Shown: positions 20,969 through 33,942 of the stretch, one piece after another | Position numbering within the stretch: the first letter of the stretch is position 1 | Layout of the letters: every line of letters begins with the position of its first letter | Assembly: GCA_027596075.1 (NCBI GenBank) | Contig: JADGJC010000014.1 | Coordinates: 1 to 64,000, forward strand | Direction of reading: 5' to 3' | DNA from: Rhizophlyctis rosea | Taxonomy: Eukaryota > Chytridiomycota > Chytridiomycetes > Rhizophlyctidales > Rhizophlyctidaceae | Length of the DNA stretch: 64,000 bases | Translations under genes and position numbers: made by a program | The notes under the pieces: model-generated | What the model saw: only the letters and a program-made list of their open reading frames with translations | Told to the model about the DNA's origin: nothing | Database searches by the model: none

Positions 20969-23506
20969 ATGTCCTATCATATCGGTCACAATTCGTCGTA
21001 TGGAGCCGTAGGCTCCTCATCCCCAAAACGCCGTCGACCACCCCCAATCAGCACTTCCAAAACCCCACCCAACGCGCACTCCGCCTCGGCCCCACGAATT
21101 TATACACTTTTAGACCGATTCCTGAGCTCACAACCAGCCTTGACACCCCGCTCGACAGATTCGCAAGAACAAACTCGCAACCTTCCCACGACCATAACCG
21201 CAGTACCTGAAGCAACCAGACAGCTGGAGCAGCTTTTGCAAGGGTTGACCTCTGCTTTGCAAGGATATGGATGTCCAACCCATATGCTCGAATACCATAT
21301 GGAGCAAGTCGCTCTTGGTTTGGGACATAAGGCGCAGGTGCTCGTTTTCCCGAATTACACTATGATATCTTTTGATCGGGAAGAATACCCTGCACTGGGT
21401 AAGTGAATGAAGAGGCAAGGGTCGAATACCTGGCGTTTCCCACATTCTTCATTGAATCTAATAGTGTTGCATAACTGGCTTTAGGCTCCCAAACCTTATG
21501 CTTCTCCACAACAAGCGGTTTGGATATGTACAAGCTCCATCTGGTGGATGAGCTCGCCCGCCGAGTCGCATCTTACGCTTCTCCTCTTCCTCCACGTGGC
21601 TCTAAACTTCCACCTAATTTAAGCGAAATCACGTCGGTGACAGGGTTAGCAGAAGGGGACTTGCCAAGTCTTTTTGGGTCCGTTCGTCCGTCAAGAAACA
21701 TCCACGGGCGGTCCAGATTTTCTTCAGTAGCAAGAGCAGCTACGATGTTTTCCATGTCAGGCGCACTAGATCGTGCGGCTGGTGGGATCAGAAGTGATGC
21801 ACCCAGAGGTGGCGACCTTCTGCAGGGGTCAAAAGCAAACAAGCATAGGACGAAGAGTTTGCAGCGGATTTTGGAAGGACGTTCGAATGGCACTCAGGAT
21901 AGGATGGCGGAATCACCGACCGGCGACGACGGAGCTGAAGGGTCAGCATCTTCTCATTCAAACAATCAGACGGAAAGCAATGATCGCGATTTGGAAGCAG
22001 GAAGGCAGGGCCGACGGGAATCAGATGATAGTTCCAGTTCTGGGGATGATGACGACGACTCGATACAGGATAACATCAAACGGTGGATTCTGAATTTAGC
22101 CTCTTACGGTCCAGGATTCTTCTCCAACCATCATCCATCAAAGTCACCATCAGTAACCGTCAACGTAAAAGGCGGCATCAATGCACCCATGGATGCGAGT
22201 GCATACGTCATCAACGACGACCCTTCGCAGCCACTCCTGCAAAACAAAGAGCTCGACAAAGTGGCCTCAGCAGCAGCGAAGAAAGCCTCTGTTTCTGCGT
22301 CGGCTGTGGGTGCTATAGGAGCCGCCGTTGCCGCAGCATCGTCGGGGGCGATTGGGAAAGTTGAGAAGAATGACGATCCTGCTGCTCGGGCGCAGGCTGC
22401 AGCTTTTGAGTACATTGCGGTGGAGGATGCAACGAAGCGACTTAAGCAGATTGTCGCGCTGCCGGATTTGTATCCTGGGTGGTCACAGCATATGATGGCG
22501 GGGATCGCGGCGGGAGGGACGTGTGGGCTGTTCTTCAAGGGTGGGTGGGCGGATGTTGGGGTTAGCGTTGTGTTGGGAGCTTGGGCTGGATGGTTGGGGG
22601 ATGCTTGTGAGGGACAGCATACGTTGGACAAGATATATGAGGTATGCTTCCGTCATTTGTAACAACCGAAATGCAATAAGACTTGCCATATTCATCCGTA
22701 AATATAAATCTTAGTTCTTAGGCGCCTTCGTCATCGCCGCATCCATTAGAGCCATGATCCACTACGGTGTTCCTCTATGTTATGCAGCAACCACCCTATC
22801 CTCCATAATCAACCTCGTCCAAGGTGTCACCATCACTCTCGCCATGGTAGAACTCGCCACTCGCAACCTAATCTCCGGAACCACTCGCTTGGCCTACGGA
22901 CTGACCATGACGGGCATCATCGGTTACGGTCTAGACCTCGGTGCAACAATGACATCCCGCATCCTCAAAATCTCGAAACTACCCGACCAACCAGAATGTT
23001 CGTACCCGCTTGATCCGAAATGGTACGCTGCGCTGTTCGTGCCGACGGTTATGTGTTACTGCCTTACACTTAATGCGCATGTGAGGCAATTACCTTCTAT
23101 GCTTCTTACGGGGACAATTGCGTTTTTGGTATCGTATTTCACTGAGGATTTGGTGGGTGCCAATCTTTCGTCTGCTTTGGCGGCTTTTACTATGGGCGTG
23201 GCGTCGAATTTGCATTCGAGATGGACGGGTGCGCCTGCTATTGTGGGTGATATGGCTGGGTTGAATGTTTTGGTGCCTGGTGCTTTGGCTGTGAGGGGGG
23301 TTGGATTGCTGTTTGATGGGACGGACGTTACGGGTGGGTTGGGACTTGTTGCGAGCGTGCTGATTGTGGCGTTGAGTTTGGGGATTGGACTGTTTATGGC
23401 GGGGATTGTGGTTTCGATACCGGTGGAGCAGGGACGGAGTGGGGAGAGGGAAGGGGGTAGAGGGAGGAGGGTGGTGAAGGGGAACTTGGCGGCGTTACAT
23501 TTCTGA
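20969..23506 (+). CDS. ThrE/Prm10-like membrane transporter (DUF1212)
   Basis: Putative small-molecule exporter or vacuolar transporter of the ThrE superfamily (fungal relative: Prm10, function poorly known). Three exons, 20969-21398, 21485-22641, 22715-23506, code for 792 residues. A cytoplasmic N-terminal region contains the conserved LLQGLTSALQGYGCPTHMLE and VLVFPNYTMISF blocks of the ThrE soluble domain. It is interrupted by a long low-complexity acidic/Ser insert (about 220-380) and then resumes with ATKRLKQIVALPDLYPGW. About ten hydrophobic segments follow, the first starting MMAGIAAGGTCGLFFKGGW, then FLGAFVIAASIRAM, and near the end LNVLVPGALAVRGVG. The tail is basic and Gly/Arg-rich. 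The C-terminal coding part is strongly G/T-biased. Family sure, substrate unknown. Confidence 0.9.
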
Positions 23507-23792
23507 TAGGTTTAGGGCAATAGACTGGAAGTTGAAGGAGCTTAGTTGTAGTCTTTTGTATGTAGTTGTACTCTAGATCTTGATAAATAGTGTTGTGATA
23601 TATGGTGTAGCTGATAGTTTCCATGTGTGAAATTCTCATTGAAGAGATAAGTAAACGGGGCGAGACTGTGATGATCAGTTGCCCATCCCGCCTGTCTGTG
23701 ATGACATGAAGAACCTCCTCTGGAAAATCACACGATATGATAAGCGATCTATTGCATGTACAAGATCACATTCCAACAGCATCCTTCCCACA

Positions 23793-25082
<1,290 letters not shown>

Positions 25083-25560
25083 ATCGCGTGTACTGGGGAG
25101 GACCGAGAAGTGTCAGGACTGTCGAAATACGTAGAATACGGGAGTCGCGAACACCACGTTGAGAGACTTGTGAGTTATGAGAGCAGGATCGAAGCAGAAC
25201 TTCAAACAGGACTTACCCCAATAGGTGCTATGATCGCAATTCGTTACTGGATAATCCTTGTGCAGAGAGGAATGAGGAGGAAGGCCAAAAATTATCTTCC
25301 TTCAATCTGATGTGGCGCATTCCAGCGCGGGGTCGCAGTGACATGACATTCCATCAAGTCATGTGGCGCAATCACCTCAAATTCAAACCCACACGCGTCC
25401 CCTGTCTCAAATTTCTTTTCCGCCTAAGTACTTCCAAACCATAACAGATCGCTCCGGCTGCTCGTCCCCAATTTTCTGCACATTCAATTCGACCAATTCA
25501 CTTCGACACATCACAAGTCCATGTCACGGATAGAGTGTTCCCTCTATGTACTGATCCAAC

Positions 25561-25660
25561 GTCTGGTCTGGAATGGGCGCCAAAGAGTATTTGCTCTTGC
25601 CCAGGAAGGTGGTCGAATGAGGTATTCTACCAGGACCAAGCCCCTAAAAAGGGTATCAGA
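25561..25660 (+). repeat. 100-bp direct repeat, copy 1
   Basis: Begins gtctggtctggaatgggcgc and ends gggtatcaga. It is nearly identical to copy 2, differing by a few substitutions and a 2-nt length change. It contains a small perfect hairpin (aagag..ctctt) and a box resembling a Pol III B box (ggtcgaatga). The spacing to copy 2 is 153 bp. It may be a non-autonomous or Pol III-derived repeat; no terminal inverted repeats were noted. Confidence 0.7.
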
Positions 25661-25713
25661 TGGAGGTGAAAGGCAGCAAGGACCCCGTTTCTTCTCGCTA
25701 CACTGTCTTGGAA

Positions 25714-25811
25714 GTCTGGTCTGGAATGGGCGCCAAAGAGTATTTGCTCTTGCTCAGGAAGGTGGTCGAATGAGGTATTCTACCAGGACCAAGCCTCAAA
25801 AGGGTATCAGA
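25714..25811 (+). repeat. 100-bp direct repeat, copy 2
   Basis: Second copy of the repeat at 25561-25660, followed within 20 bp by a tRNA-like 3' half. The 153-bp period keeps a reading frame open through both copies (25521-25820), but no protein similarity is seen and the frame is probably incidental. Confidence 0.7.
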
Positions 25812-25820
25812 CGCAATTGA

Positions 25821-25870
25821 CGCGGCGGTGAGGTGTTCACTCTAGTGGGTTCGACTCCCACCATGGACCA
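25821..25870 (+). other. tRNA-like 3' half (variable arm and T-arm), possible tRNA relic
   Basis: Bases 25845-25861 form a perfect five-pair T-arm with the canonical loop ttcgact. Just before it, GTGA (25828-25831) and TCAC (25837-25840) can pair as a class II variable arm, as in Ser or Leu tRNAs. It is followed by CATGGAC at 25862-25868. No D-arm or A box is present within 100 bp upstream. The only exact complement for the acceptor (GTCCATG) lies at 25517, before the two repeats. I read this as a tRNA fragment or tRNA-derived element, not an intact tRNA gene. Confidence 0.35.
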
Positions 25871-26155
25871 TAAAGAAAAGGATTGGTTGATTTGTGTCAG
25901 GAAGGGCGTTAGCAGACGGAGTTTTGTAAACTGCGAAATGGGCGCTTTCGTCACATTCTCACTGCTGCAAATGGGTATTCGCAGGTTGAAGTCCCTTCAA
26001 GGCCATAGGAAAGCTTCGTTGCATGTGTTTGTGATCTTGTGCGCCCGCACCTTTGTATAGCTAATGCGCTACACGACGCCTTTCGCGTGGGTGTCATCGA
26101 CTTTCAAAATAGTATCTATCATCATTAAATATATACATCAAGACTACCATCGTTC

Positions 26156-28805
26156 CTATTCTGCCTTTGCCCCTCCCCGATGACCCCCCATTGGCAGCCA
26201 TCCATAGGAAAAGCATACTACCAACCCAATCAAGGTCCCGAAAATTAGCAGAGAGAAATTCTGACCGATAAATAGCTGCAAAAGAAGTCATATAAGTCTC
26301 CGACCGATGGCAACCTTCTGCATGTGCCAGGAAGATCATACATACCGATAGAGTGGAGAATCGCTTGTTCCATGACTGGAACGTGCTTGCGAAGATGCCC
26401 GTAGTGTAACGGGGCTGCGAACGTAGGATAAGCTTGGAGAACCGGATATTGCCAACTGGACTGTGATTACTCACCCGTCCCTTGCCGTTCAGAATCTCGT
26501 CTAAGCTGTCAATAACCGGCTGTTGTTCAATCTGAAGGGTGTATCCAGCATGATTCGTGTCGTAGTAAACATCGTTCTGGATGGATTGAATAATAAGCAT
26601 TGCGCAGTGCGGATTTCCATACAGAACTTAGCCTTACCTTCAAATCAGCGATGATGACAGCAGGCAGAGACTTGACCCTTAAACCATATGCCCGATTAAT
26701 GTATCGCTTCCACTTAACTCCATCCATCCACGCAAAAGTAACCAAATTATGCATCTTCTCCTTTTGCTCCTTCTTGATCCAGTTCCGCGCCGTCTCCTTC
26801 ATCAGCGCCATATGCTGCTCGCTGCCCTCACTCAACGGGTCCAAAATCAACAGTGCTACCAAGCGATCGCTACCCAAAATCTCATCTTGATTGTCCGCAT
26901 TGAGTTGTGGGAGAAGGGGGAGACGGTGATCCGTAATGAACTGGCGGACGTACTGGCGCGCCGGAAGGGTGTTCCCAAGAATGCCCGAGTAAACAACCAT
27001 GTCGCGACCATTGTCTTTAGCGGCAACAAGACGAGGTCGAGTTCCTGTGGGCTGATCTAGCCCAAGTGCTGCGTAAGCCGCCGGATCGGGTGATACGTAG
27101 ACTTTGGCGAATCCTCGCACTGTTAGTCCGACAGTAGCAAAGCCATACTAGGCAGACGAAAGGTGATGAGCTCATGACCACTTCGTAAAATGAAAGCTAC
27201 CCCGTACACACCATGACGGACTCATCCATCGTTCTTGGATCGTACAGCAAAAAGAACGAGACTTCATGGGTGGAAACAATCGTTGGGATGTCCGATCCCT
27301 TCACCACTTCAAATGCTGGTCGGCTGGGATATAAATAGCGTAAGCTGCCATTCTGCAAACCCGATCTTCGCCATTTTCTTACCTCGTGCCGCGCAAAGCA
27401 AAATCCTTCAATGCGTTAAACGTACGGGCTCCCTCATAGCCGAATGCCGGTCCAGGTTCTCTCAAACTAAGAAAGAAGACCATGTCAATTCATGCCCCAA
27501 ACACCACTGCAAACCATCACGCAAGCTCGTACAATTTGATTGTGGGGAAACCTCTGATGTTATAGTGTCTCTGCAACTCTGAAAGTGGAATATCAGCCAC
27601 GATGGTAATAGTCGTTCAAGGAACACGAAAGAAACTCACTCGAGTTTGAACTACAGTCGACTTTCGCAACGTTCACGTATCCTTTCAATGCGGGGGCTAA
27701 ACTCGTCCATACTCCATGCAACTATGTACATCACAAGTATAAGCGACATGCAATATGCATCATAAGATTGTAGGAGTACTCACAGGCTTGCAATGTGTGC
27801 ACCAAGGAGTGTAGAAAAACTAATGAAAGCATTAATCAGTGCTTCTGAGATAAGAAACCAACGCAGGACGACTTCATACCACAAACCAAGGCGTGTTGTT
27901 CGTCATCTGATATTGTTGAGTGAGTTGCATGCTCATATGACTTGACATGGTTCGCAACTCACAATGAAGAAGTTCTCACTATCCAATTCCAAAACCTTTC
28001 CATCCGGATTGATCTCAGGGTTGGGCTCCGTCGAAAGACGTGCAACGATGTCCAAATGGGCCATGGCTTCGTCCAAGCTTACGGACTTGTTCGTGGATAA
28101 GGAAGGAGATTCATCGATAGCAGCTCTCTGAACAATCGGCTCCTCTTCGTCAGCAGCTTCCTCCTCTTCCGAATCAGAGACCACTTTGATCCCATCGAAT
28201 ATCTTCCGATCAATGTAAGCCTTCAGCTTGTCCAATTGACGCACATCGTCCTCCCTTTGCACGAATTGGCCGTTTTGGTATCTATTGTAAATAAAGCATT
28301 AGAGTGACTTTCGAGCACAAATAGAAGTTAGGATGTTGTGGCATACAGTTTGATTTGAGGATAGAACGTTATGTCCTGGTCGAAACAGAAGTCTAGAAGG
28401 ACATATCAGCATTTAATCGCCCCAATTGGCGCGATTCAAAGTCTTACTTGTATTCTCTTTCGGGAAGCCGCACTCTACTTTCCCCATATGGAAGCCAGCG
28501 GCCGGTGCGTTGTGTTCTTTCGCATACTGCTGACCTTCCAGCCAAATAGGAACAAACCTAGCACCGGCTGTTAGCGTGCGCTGAGACCAAGCGGGTGCAT
28601 CCTTCCATACATACTCTCTGCAGTGTCCGCAACCGTCCGCACCAAAGAAGACGAGCCAGGTCCCAGTAGATACAGTCTCGTTGAAGGTGTCCGGCGTCAG
28701 AGGGTCAAGTTGTTTATATGCTTCTTCGTAGCTCAGCTCGGCGGAGACCAGCTGGTGAGCCCAAAACAATAGAAACAGGCATATCGCCCGCCGTATTGCC
28801 GACAT
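26156..28805 (-). CDS. Membrane-anchored protein disulfide isomerase (EPS1/TMX-like)
   Basis: ER oxidoreductase that forms or rearranges disulfides. Many exons; stop at 26156-26158. The ATG at 28805 gives signal peptide MSAIRRAICLFLLFWAHQ; one at 28829 would add eight residues. The first thioredoxin domain has WLVFFGADGCGHC (CxxC near 28620) and ends NFCFDQDITFYPQIKLY. A charged acidic linker follows (SEEEEAADEEEP). The second thioredoxin domain (27660-27840) has FFYTPWCTHCK and KVDC..NIRGFPTIKLYE. Redox-inactive thioredoxin-like domains occupy about 26600-27500. The end encodes one transmembrane helix, NFSLLIFGTLIGLVVCFSYG, in a frame different from the longest local open frame, then a short basic tail. 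The active sites CGHC and CTHC differ. It shares a 290-bp divergent promoter with CLP1. Architecture sure; minor exon borders not. Confidence 0.85.
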
Positions 28806-29093
28806 TTTGGACCTAGCACGCACTGTCATGTAACTGAAGAAGTATGGGAATGTGTGGAAAGTGAGGGAGGGGAGAGCTGGGAGGAGAGGGGAAGGCAACC
28901 AGATTCCATCGTGGGCAAACGCCGCCGCTGCGGCATGGCGACACTTGTGTGCCACAAAATGATCCAAAATCAGTTCAACGCGGTTCCTTGCTCAAAGCTT
29001 CTTCCCCTCAATTCCATCTTTTACATCGCCTGCAACTTCCGGTCGCAAACGTGCACTTCCTCTACGCTCTCCTTTCTCACTCACGCGTCATAC

Positions 29094-31264
29094 ATGTTCC
29101 AGTTTGAAGAATCTGAAGCACCGGTTAGCGCCTCTTTTGATTTGGGAGACCAGAGTGGATTTGCCTTCTTACAAGTTGCCACAGGAGGTGGTGCCGCCAA
29201 AGGTGGTGGAACTGAAGGCCGGCCACGAATTTCGGTTTGAAAACGATTACGGTGATGCAAATAAAGTGACGGTGAAGGTAGGCGCTTGAGACATATCCTG
29301 TGCTTCCAACCCGTCCCGTCCGTAGTGTTGTAGCCGTGGAGGACGTAAGCGGAAGTTCCGAATACACATAGCTAGTTTGCACAGTGTAACATGTTATCGT
29401 AATACATACAATTGAGAGCATCGTTCCTGTCTTTTGATATTGAGAATTGGCTAGATGACCATCAACCCCTTTCTCTTGTTTATTTACAAATCTAGCTGAA
29501 GGACGGACGAGCAGAAATTTTCGGTAGTGAGCTGGCAGTGGACGGCGAGTACACCTTTTCGGGACGGAAGGTGGCCGTCTTCACATGGCATGGTTGCACA
29601 TTAGAGATATAAGTCGCATTCCAATCGTTTTGCTATTCTGTGACTTGAAGCACCAAGCCTGACGTTATATTCTTTGACTTTAACACATTGTGGGAAAGCC
29701 AACCGTAGATTATGTATCTGAAGAGACTCCCATGCAAAGTTATTTGAATTTACATATAGCTTTGGAGCAAACCCGTGTTGAGAACGCGGGAAAGGGCCTG
29801 GACGGTCCGAAGGTATCAATGTCGGTACACATACCTCCACGACTTGGACTGACGTTTCTCATCAGGTCATGATCGTCGGACCCGCAGACGTTGGCAAATC
29901 CTCAGTAGCGAAGATTCTCTCCAATTACGCGGTAAAACATGGTCGTAAGCCGGTGTTTGTGGATCTGGATCCAACAGAGGTGCGTCCATCAGTGCATGCG
30001 TTTGTAATCAGCGCGACGCTGAGATTGAATGCTATGCAGGGATCTCTCAGCATCCCGGGAACACTTGCAGCATCGGCCATCGGCAGACCTATTGACGTTG
30101 AGGATGAGTTGGGAGCGTCATCGGCAATGTCCGGAACCACTCCGGTCGCTTACTATTACGGATACACTAACATCACCGACAAACCGAAACTGTACAATCT
30201 CTTGACAACACATTTGGGCAGTTCGGTGAAAAGGAAGCTTGAAGATCCTGAAGGTATGCAGCTACCTTCCGACTAGTGGGTTGATCGTCGACTAATGTGG
30301 GTGGTTGTCCAACGAATGAAGCACGAGCATCGGGGACTATCATCAACACACCAAGTCAATATGTAGAACCCGGCGGTTACGAGCTTTTGGAAAATGCGAT
30401 TCAGGCATTTGAAGGTATTATGAGAAGGACCGAATTACGTTTTCTCATGGATGGCAAGCGCTGAACGCTGCCGCTCGTAGCAAATGTCATTCTGGTACTA
30501 GGCCACGAGCGATTATACAGCGACTTGACGAAAAAGTACAAAGATCAGGAGTCCGTTTCTGTAGTGAAGCTTGCGAAATCAGGAGGGGTACGTTGCTTTG
30601 GGGTGCCGTGGGATGATCGAATTTGATAATATTGGCCTGATCGTGAAATGTTGACTGCATCTTCAGGTAGTATCGAGGGACAAGCCCTACCGCAAGCAGA
30701 CCCAGCAAAACCGAATAAAAGAGTACTTCTATGGAACAAGCAAGAACGAGTTGAGCCCATACAACAGCGTGGTCAATTTTGCTGATGTGTCTGTGCGACG
30801 CATCGCGGAAGGTAGAGGCTGCTTTTCCATCTCTATTGAAATAGTAAGATATCTCATTGACGCATTATCCAAATAGGCGCACAAGCTCCCTCATCCGCCC
30901 TGCCACTCGGAATGGAAGTCCAAGCACAGCAAGCCCGCGCCATGCCCGTTCAACCCGGGACTGTCCTGCTCCACACCGTCCTTGCACTGACACAGGCTGC
31001 CGTTCCGGACAAGGATGTTCCACAGGAAGAGGAGACGAACATGGTCATTGGATCTAATGTTGCTGGATTCGTATATGTGTAAGTTTGCGTGTATGGCTGT
31101 ACTCACTGTGCGGTCATGAAAGATGGATGTTGATGACTTTAATCCACATACACAGGAACGAAGTGGACGAAACAAAGAACAAGCTGAACATCCTAATACC
31201 AAATCCGGGCAGACTGCCCAAACGATATCTGATCATGGGTGCGCAAAAGTGGATGGAGACATGA
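29094..31264 (+). CDS. CLP1: mRNA cleavage/polyadenylation factor CLP1
   Basis: Subunit of cleavage factor I; metazoan CLP1 is also an RNA 5'-kinase. Eleven exons: 29094-29123, 29176-29277, 29496-29606, 29687-29812, 29866-29979, 30040-30253, 30322-30414, 30481-30587, 30667-30811, 30877-31078, 31156-31264; 450 residues. Landmarks: VVELKAGHEFRFE, EIFGSELAVDGEYTF, VFTWHGCTLE, DYVSEETPMQSYLN, Walker A GPADVGKSS (128-136), VFVDLDP, GSLSIPGT, IINTPSQYV, VLGHERLYSDL, KSGGVVSRDKPYR and RIKEYFYG. The intron 29607-29686 has no usable GT donor: conserved sequence is restored only if it runs AT..AC. The first exon (30 nt) is the least certain; it relies on a 52-nt intron. Family sure. Confidence 0.92.
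29607..29686 (+). other. Putative AT-AC intron in CLP1
   Basis: Starts atataagtcg and ends tttaacac; 80 nt. Removal joins CTLE to IVGKPTVDYVSEETP in phase 0, matching the CLP1 family across the junction. Every GT or AG alternative tested by eye fails on phase or hits a stop (the read-through gives TAA after four bases of intron). The 5' end matches the U12 AT-AC consensus only in ATAT. Confidence 0.6.
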
Positions 31265-31546
31265 GATGAACTGTGTAGAATATTCCACAACCATGCATCT
31301 GTCTCTCGAAATATAATGGAATACACAGCATTGGCTTTTGTTTCTAGTATCTACAAATTGCAGGAAAGGGGGAAAGGGAAAAGAAGATTACAAAGGGAAA
31401 AGAGGAAGTTGCACACAGCAATGTGAAGCACGGATTGTTCCTATAGCAAATATGCAAAAAGACAGCACTGTATGTGCAAGGAGGACTATCTCTACGGTAA
31501 TGCTTTGATTGGCAACACTACCAAAGACTATATCCTCGACACTATG

Positions 31547-33302
31547 CTAGTCGCCACCCGCCCCTTCCACAGCAGGAGACGCCTCCGTCCAGTGCCTATC
31601 CACATCCTTCCCATAATTAGCAAACAGCTCTTCACCAGGTTGAATCTCCCTCAGCGTGTAACATATGACCTGGTTGACTTTAGCGCCCTCCAGAAACCCC
31701 ATGTTAGCCCGCGTCGAGTCTTCGTTCATGAAGTGGAACGGGCAGAATAGACGAGGGTGGTTGTAGAATGGTTGGCCATTGTCGTCTGTTGCGTCGAGGA
31801 TTGTTCGGCGGTAGCGGTGCTGAGGGTGGAGGTGTGAGTATACACATACGAGAGGATGGTGTATGGCAACAACCCTTACCGAATATTGTGACGCAACACC
31901 CACACGGTCCTTCGATGAGTCGAAATCGTCTTCCGTCATTGGCACGCCGAAGTAGAACCCCAGGATTGTTTCCGGGAAGAGATGGCGTTTGGCGAAGAGA
32001 CCTCTTCCTGCGCCGGAGATCTGCGCAGGGTGACATCAATCAGCAAGGCTGCAGCTTCTGGGGGGTGAAGTCAGACGCATACCGTCGATTTGCGGACTTC
32101 CACGACCTCATCCAATGACTTTGGTATCACAACATCTTTGTACAGGTCTGGATCAAAAGCAACCGAAGGACCCGATGGCGACGTATCTGCAACCTCGTCC
32201 TTCCCTTCAACTTCCACGTCCGACTTGACTTCAGCATTCATCGTAGGTTCCGGGGCAACATCCTGTGGGATTGTGTGCGCGCCAGACTCCGGCAAAGCTT
32301 GACATCCATCCCCAGCCGCTACTGCAAGCTTTTTGTTCCCATTCTCCTTATCGATTTCTTCACGTTTCCGCTTCTTACTAGGCGACATTGGCCCCATCTC
32401 TCCATCGTCAAGGTCGCTTGCATTTTGTTGTTCAGCACCACCCGCCAACCCGACCCCGCCATCGCCACCATTCTGTGGCACATCATTCCCCGACTCATTA
32501 GAAAGAACATCCGCTGCTCCACCGGATCCTTCCGCAGCTGAAGCCTCCACACCGGCCGTCTGGACGGCACCTCCCTTTGAATCGCGCAAATACGGATGAA
32601 ACAGGATCGGCCAGTCGTTTTCAATGAGGAGTTTCATCCACGTGTTGTAATTCTCAAGCGCGGATTCAAAGTTGCCTGGTTCGTAGGCAAGTTTGAAGTG
32701 TTGTTTCTTTGCGCCGGGAATGTCGACCGGTATGAAGAGTGAGTCGCGGTTTTCGGTCAGAATTGCACTTGCAGTGTTTTGTGGCGTCTGATTGTCGAAA
32801 CATGTGTCAAACCAAGGTCACGCCTTTTGCGAGCGGAAGCACTGCCCTTTCTTACCTTTCCTCGGAACAAACGGGGCAACCCTCTCTCTTTTGACAGTTC
32901 TTCGTCCAGTCTGAGCACAGCGGGAATGAGTTCACCGCGCGGCAAAGGTCTATTCGCCTTGCGTAACACCATGGCAACCAGGTATGTCTGGTTCCACCAT
33001 CGAGGGCGGTCCGGCTGCGCTTTCGTCTTTGATATTGAGGCCGCACTTCTTTGCCTGGTAGGACGTGAGGGTGAGGGTGAGGTTTGAAATGGAGAAGAAG
33101 CTGGGCGTCGTCGCTGGCGTGTTGGCCTGCCGGAACTTGCAATTGATAAAGGAGATTCGGAAGAGGGTGTGGAAGGCGCTGTTGGGGTGAGAGTACCAGT
33201 GGGACCTGCCTGCACGTCGTCCGCTGTAACCGGTTCGGTAGAAGTTGAAGTTATCGCCATCTCGGCGGCAGCCGTGTTTGCTTGCGGTGAGGATGCAGTC
33301 AT
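31547..33302 (-). CDS. SET-domain protein with N-terminal disordered/winged-helix-like region
   Basis: Probable protein lysine methyltransferase of unknown target. Four exons: 32856-33302, 32083-32787, 31880-32020, 31547-31819; 521 residues. The first 95 residues are Thr/Ser/Pro-rich and basic. Residues about 95-210 form a conserved-looking block (RPRWWNQTYLVAMVLRKA..RGELIPAVLRLDEEL) continuing through HFKLAYEPGNFESALENYNTWM, perhaps a winged helix. A 150-residue acidic, low-complexity linker with KKRKREE nuclear signal precedes the SET domain. SET parts: GAGRGLFAKRHL, TILGFYFG, PFHFMNEDSTRANMGF (the NHS-like motif region), EIQPGEELFANYG. No pre-SET or post-SET cysteines are visible, so it resembles SET proteins of the Set5/SMYD-distant or PR-SET type. 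The substrate is not predictable. Confidence 0.86.
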
Positions 33303-33942
33303 GAACTTGGATATGACTTTCCAAAATTCTTTTGCTCAAGCGATGAGTACCAGAGTAGCTGTCGCAGCTCTTTGCTTTTTGTCGAGGGATTGTCTGGTAA
33401 GCTTCCTACGGTTGTGATTTCAACGCAATTTACGGGACTTCGTTCTCCAGAAACCAACGAACAAAAATTGGTTTGGAGGGGAAGTTGAAGATCCAAAACC
33501 CAGTTCCTCAATGTTTCCATTGTTGGCGACATGGGTTGGCGCAAGCCACACGCAGATGGATCACTGCAGTCCAGACATGTGGACGGTAAATTCAATCAAT
33601 TTGACTCTTCAAGGTTAAATGATGGGACTCTTCAAAACCGCGTCAAACCCCTTCTTTCCCACCCTCCTTCACCGTTCGCCATCTTCTCACGAGAAGATTG
33701 AATATCCTCGACTTGTATCTTACAGGTCTTCTCCGTGGCGCAATTCGCTTTTCGGCACTGGGCATGGTGAGTAGTCCAGACCGGACAGACACGAATGTCC
33801 AAATGCGTAGATTCACAATCTTGAATACTGGTTCGTTTCGCAGCTGACAAAGGTCCGGTTCGTGAAGAAAACATTTCGCTTTGTAAAGAGAACGTCAAGG
33901 CGGACACGAGTTTGCTTTTCTGGCTACTTGTTGACCTCTGCA
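33303..33942. other. Divergent intergenic region
   Basis: 640 bp between SET (minus) and MYND (plus) start codons. Overlapping short frames on both strands show no similarity. Presumed promoters of both genes. Confidence 0.4.

Larger units (their letters stand above)
25083..26155. other. Gene-poor interval with repeats
   Basis: About 1.07 kb between TRM8 and the PDI gene. Apart from the two direct repeats and the tRNA-like fragment, only short frames without similarity occur. It includes the TRM8 promoter side (25083-25500) and the PDI 3' side (about 26060-26155). Confidence 0.45.

Noticed and set aside
25521..25820. 99-codon frame spanning both direct repeats as an internally repeated protein
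   Set aside because: The repeat period happens to be a multiple of three; no protein similarity.
25517..25870. Intact tRNA with a long intron
   Set aside because: T-arm, variable arm and acceptor complement exist, but there is no D-arm or A box; kept only as a tRNA-like relic.
28854..29240. 128-codon frame at the start of CLP1 as a separate gene
   Set aside because: Its only family-like part is in another frame, which the CLP1 model uses.
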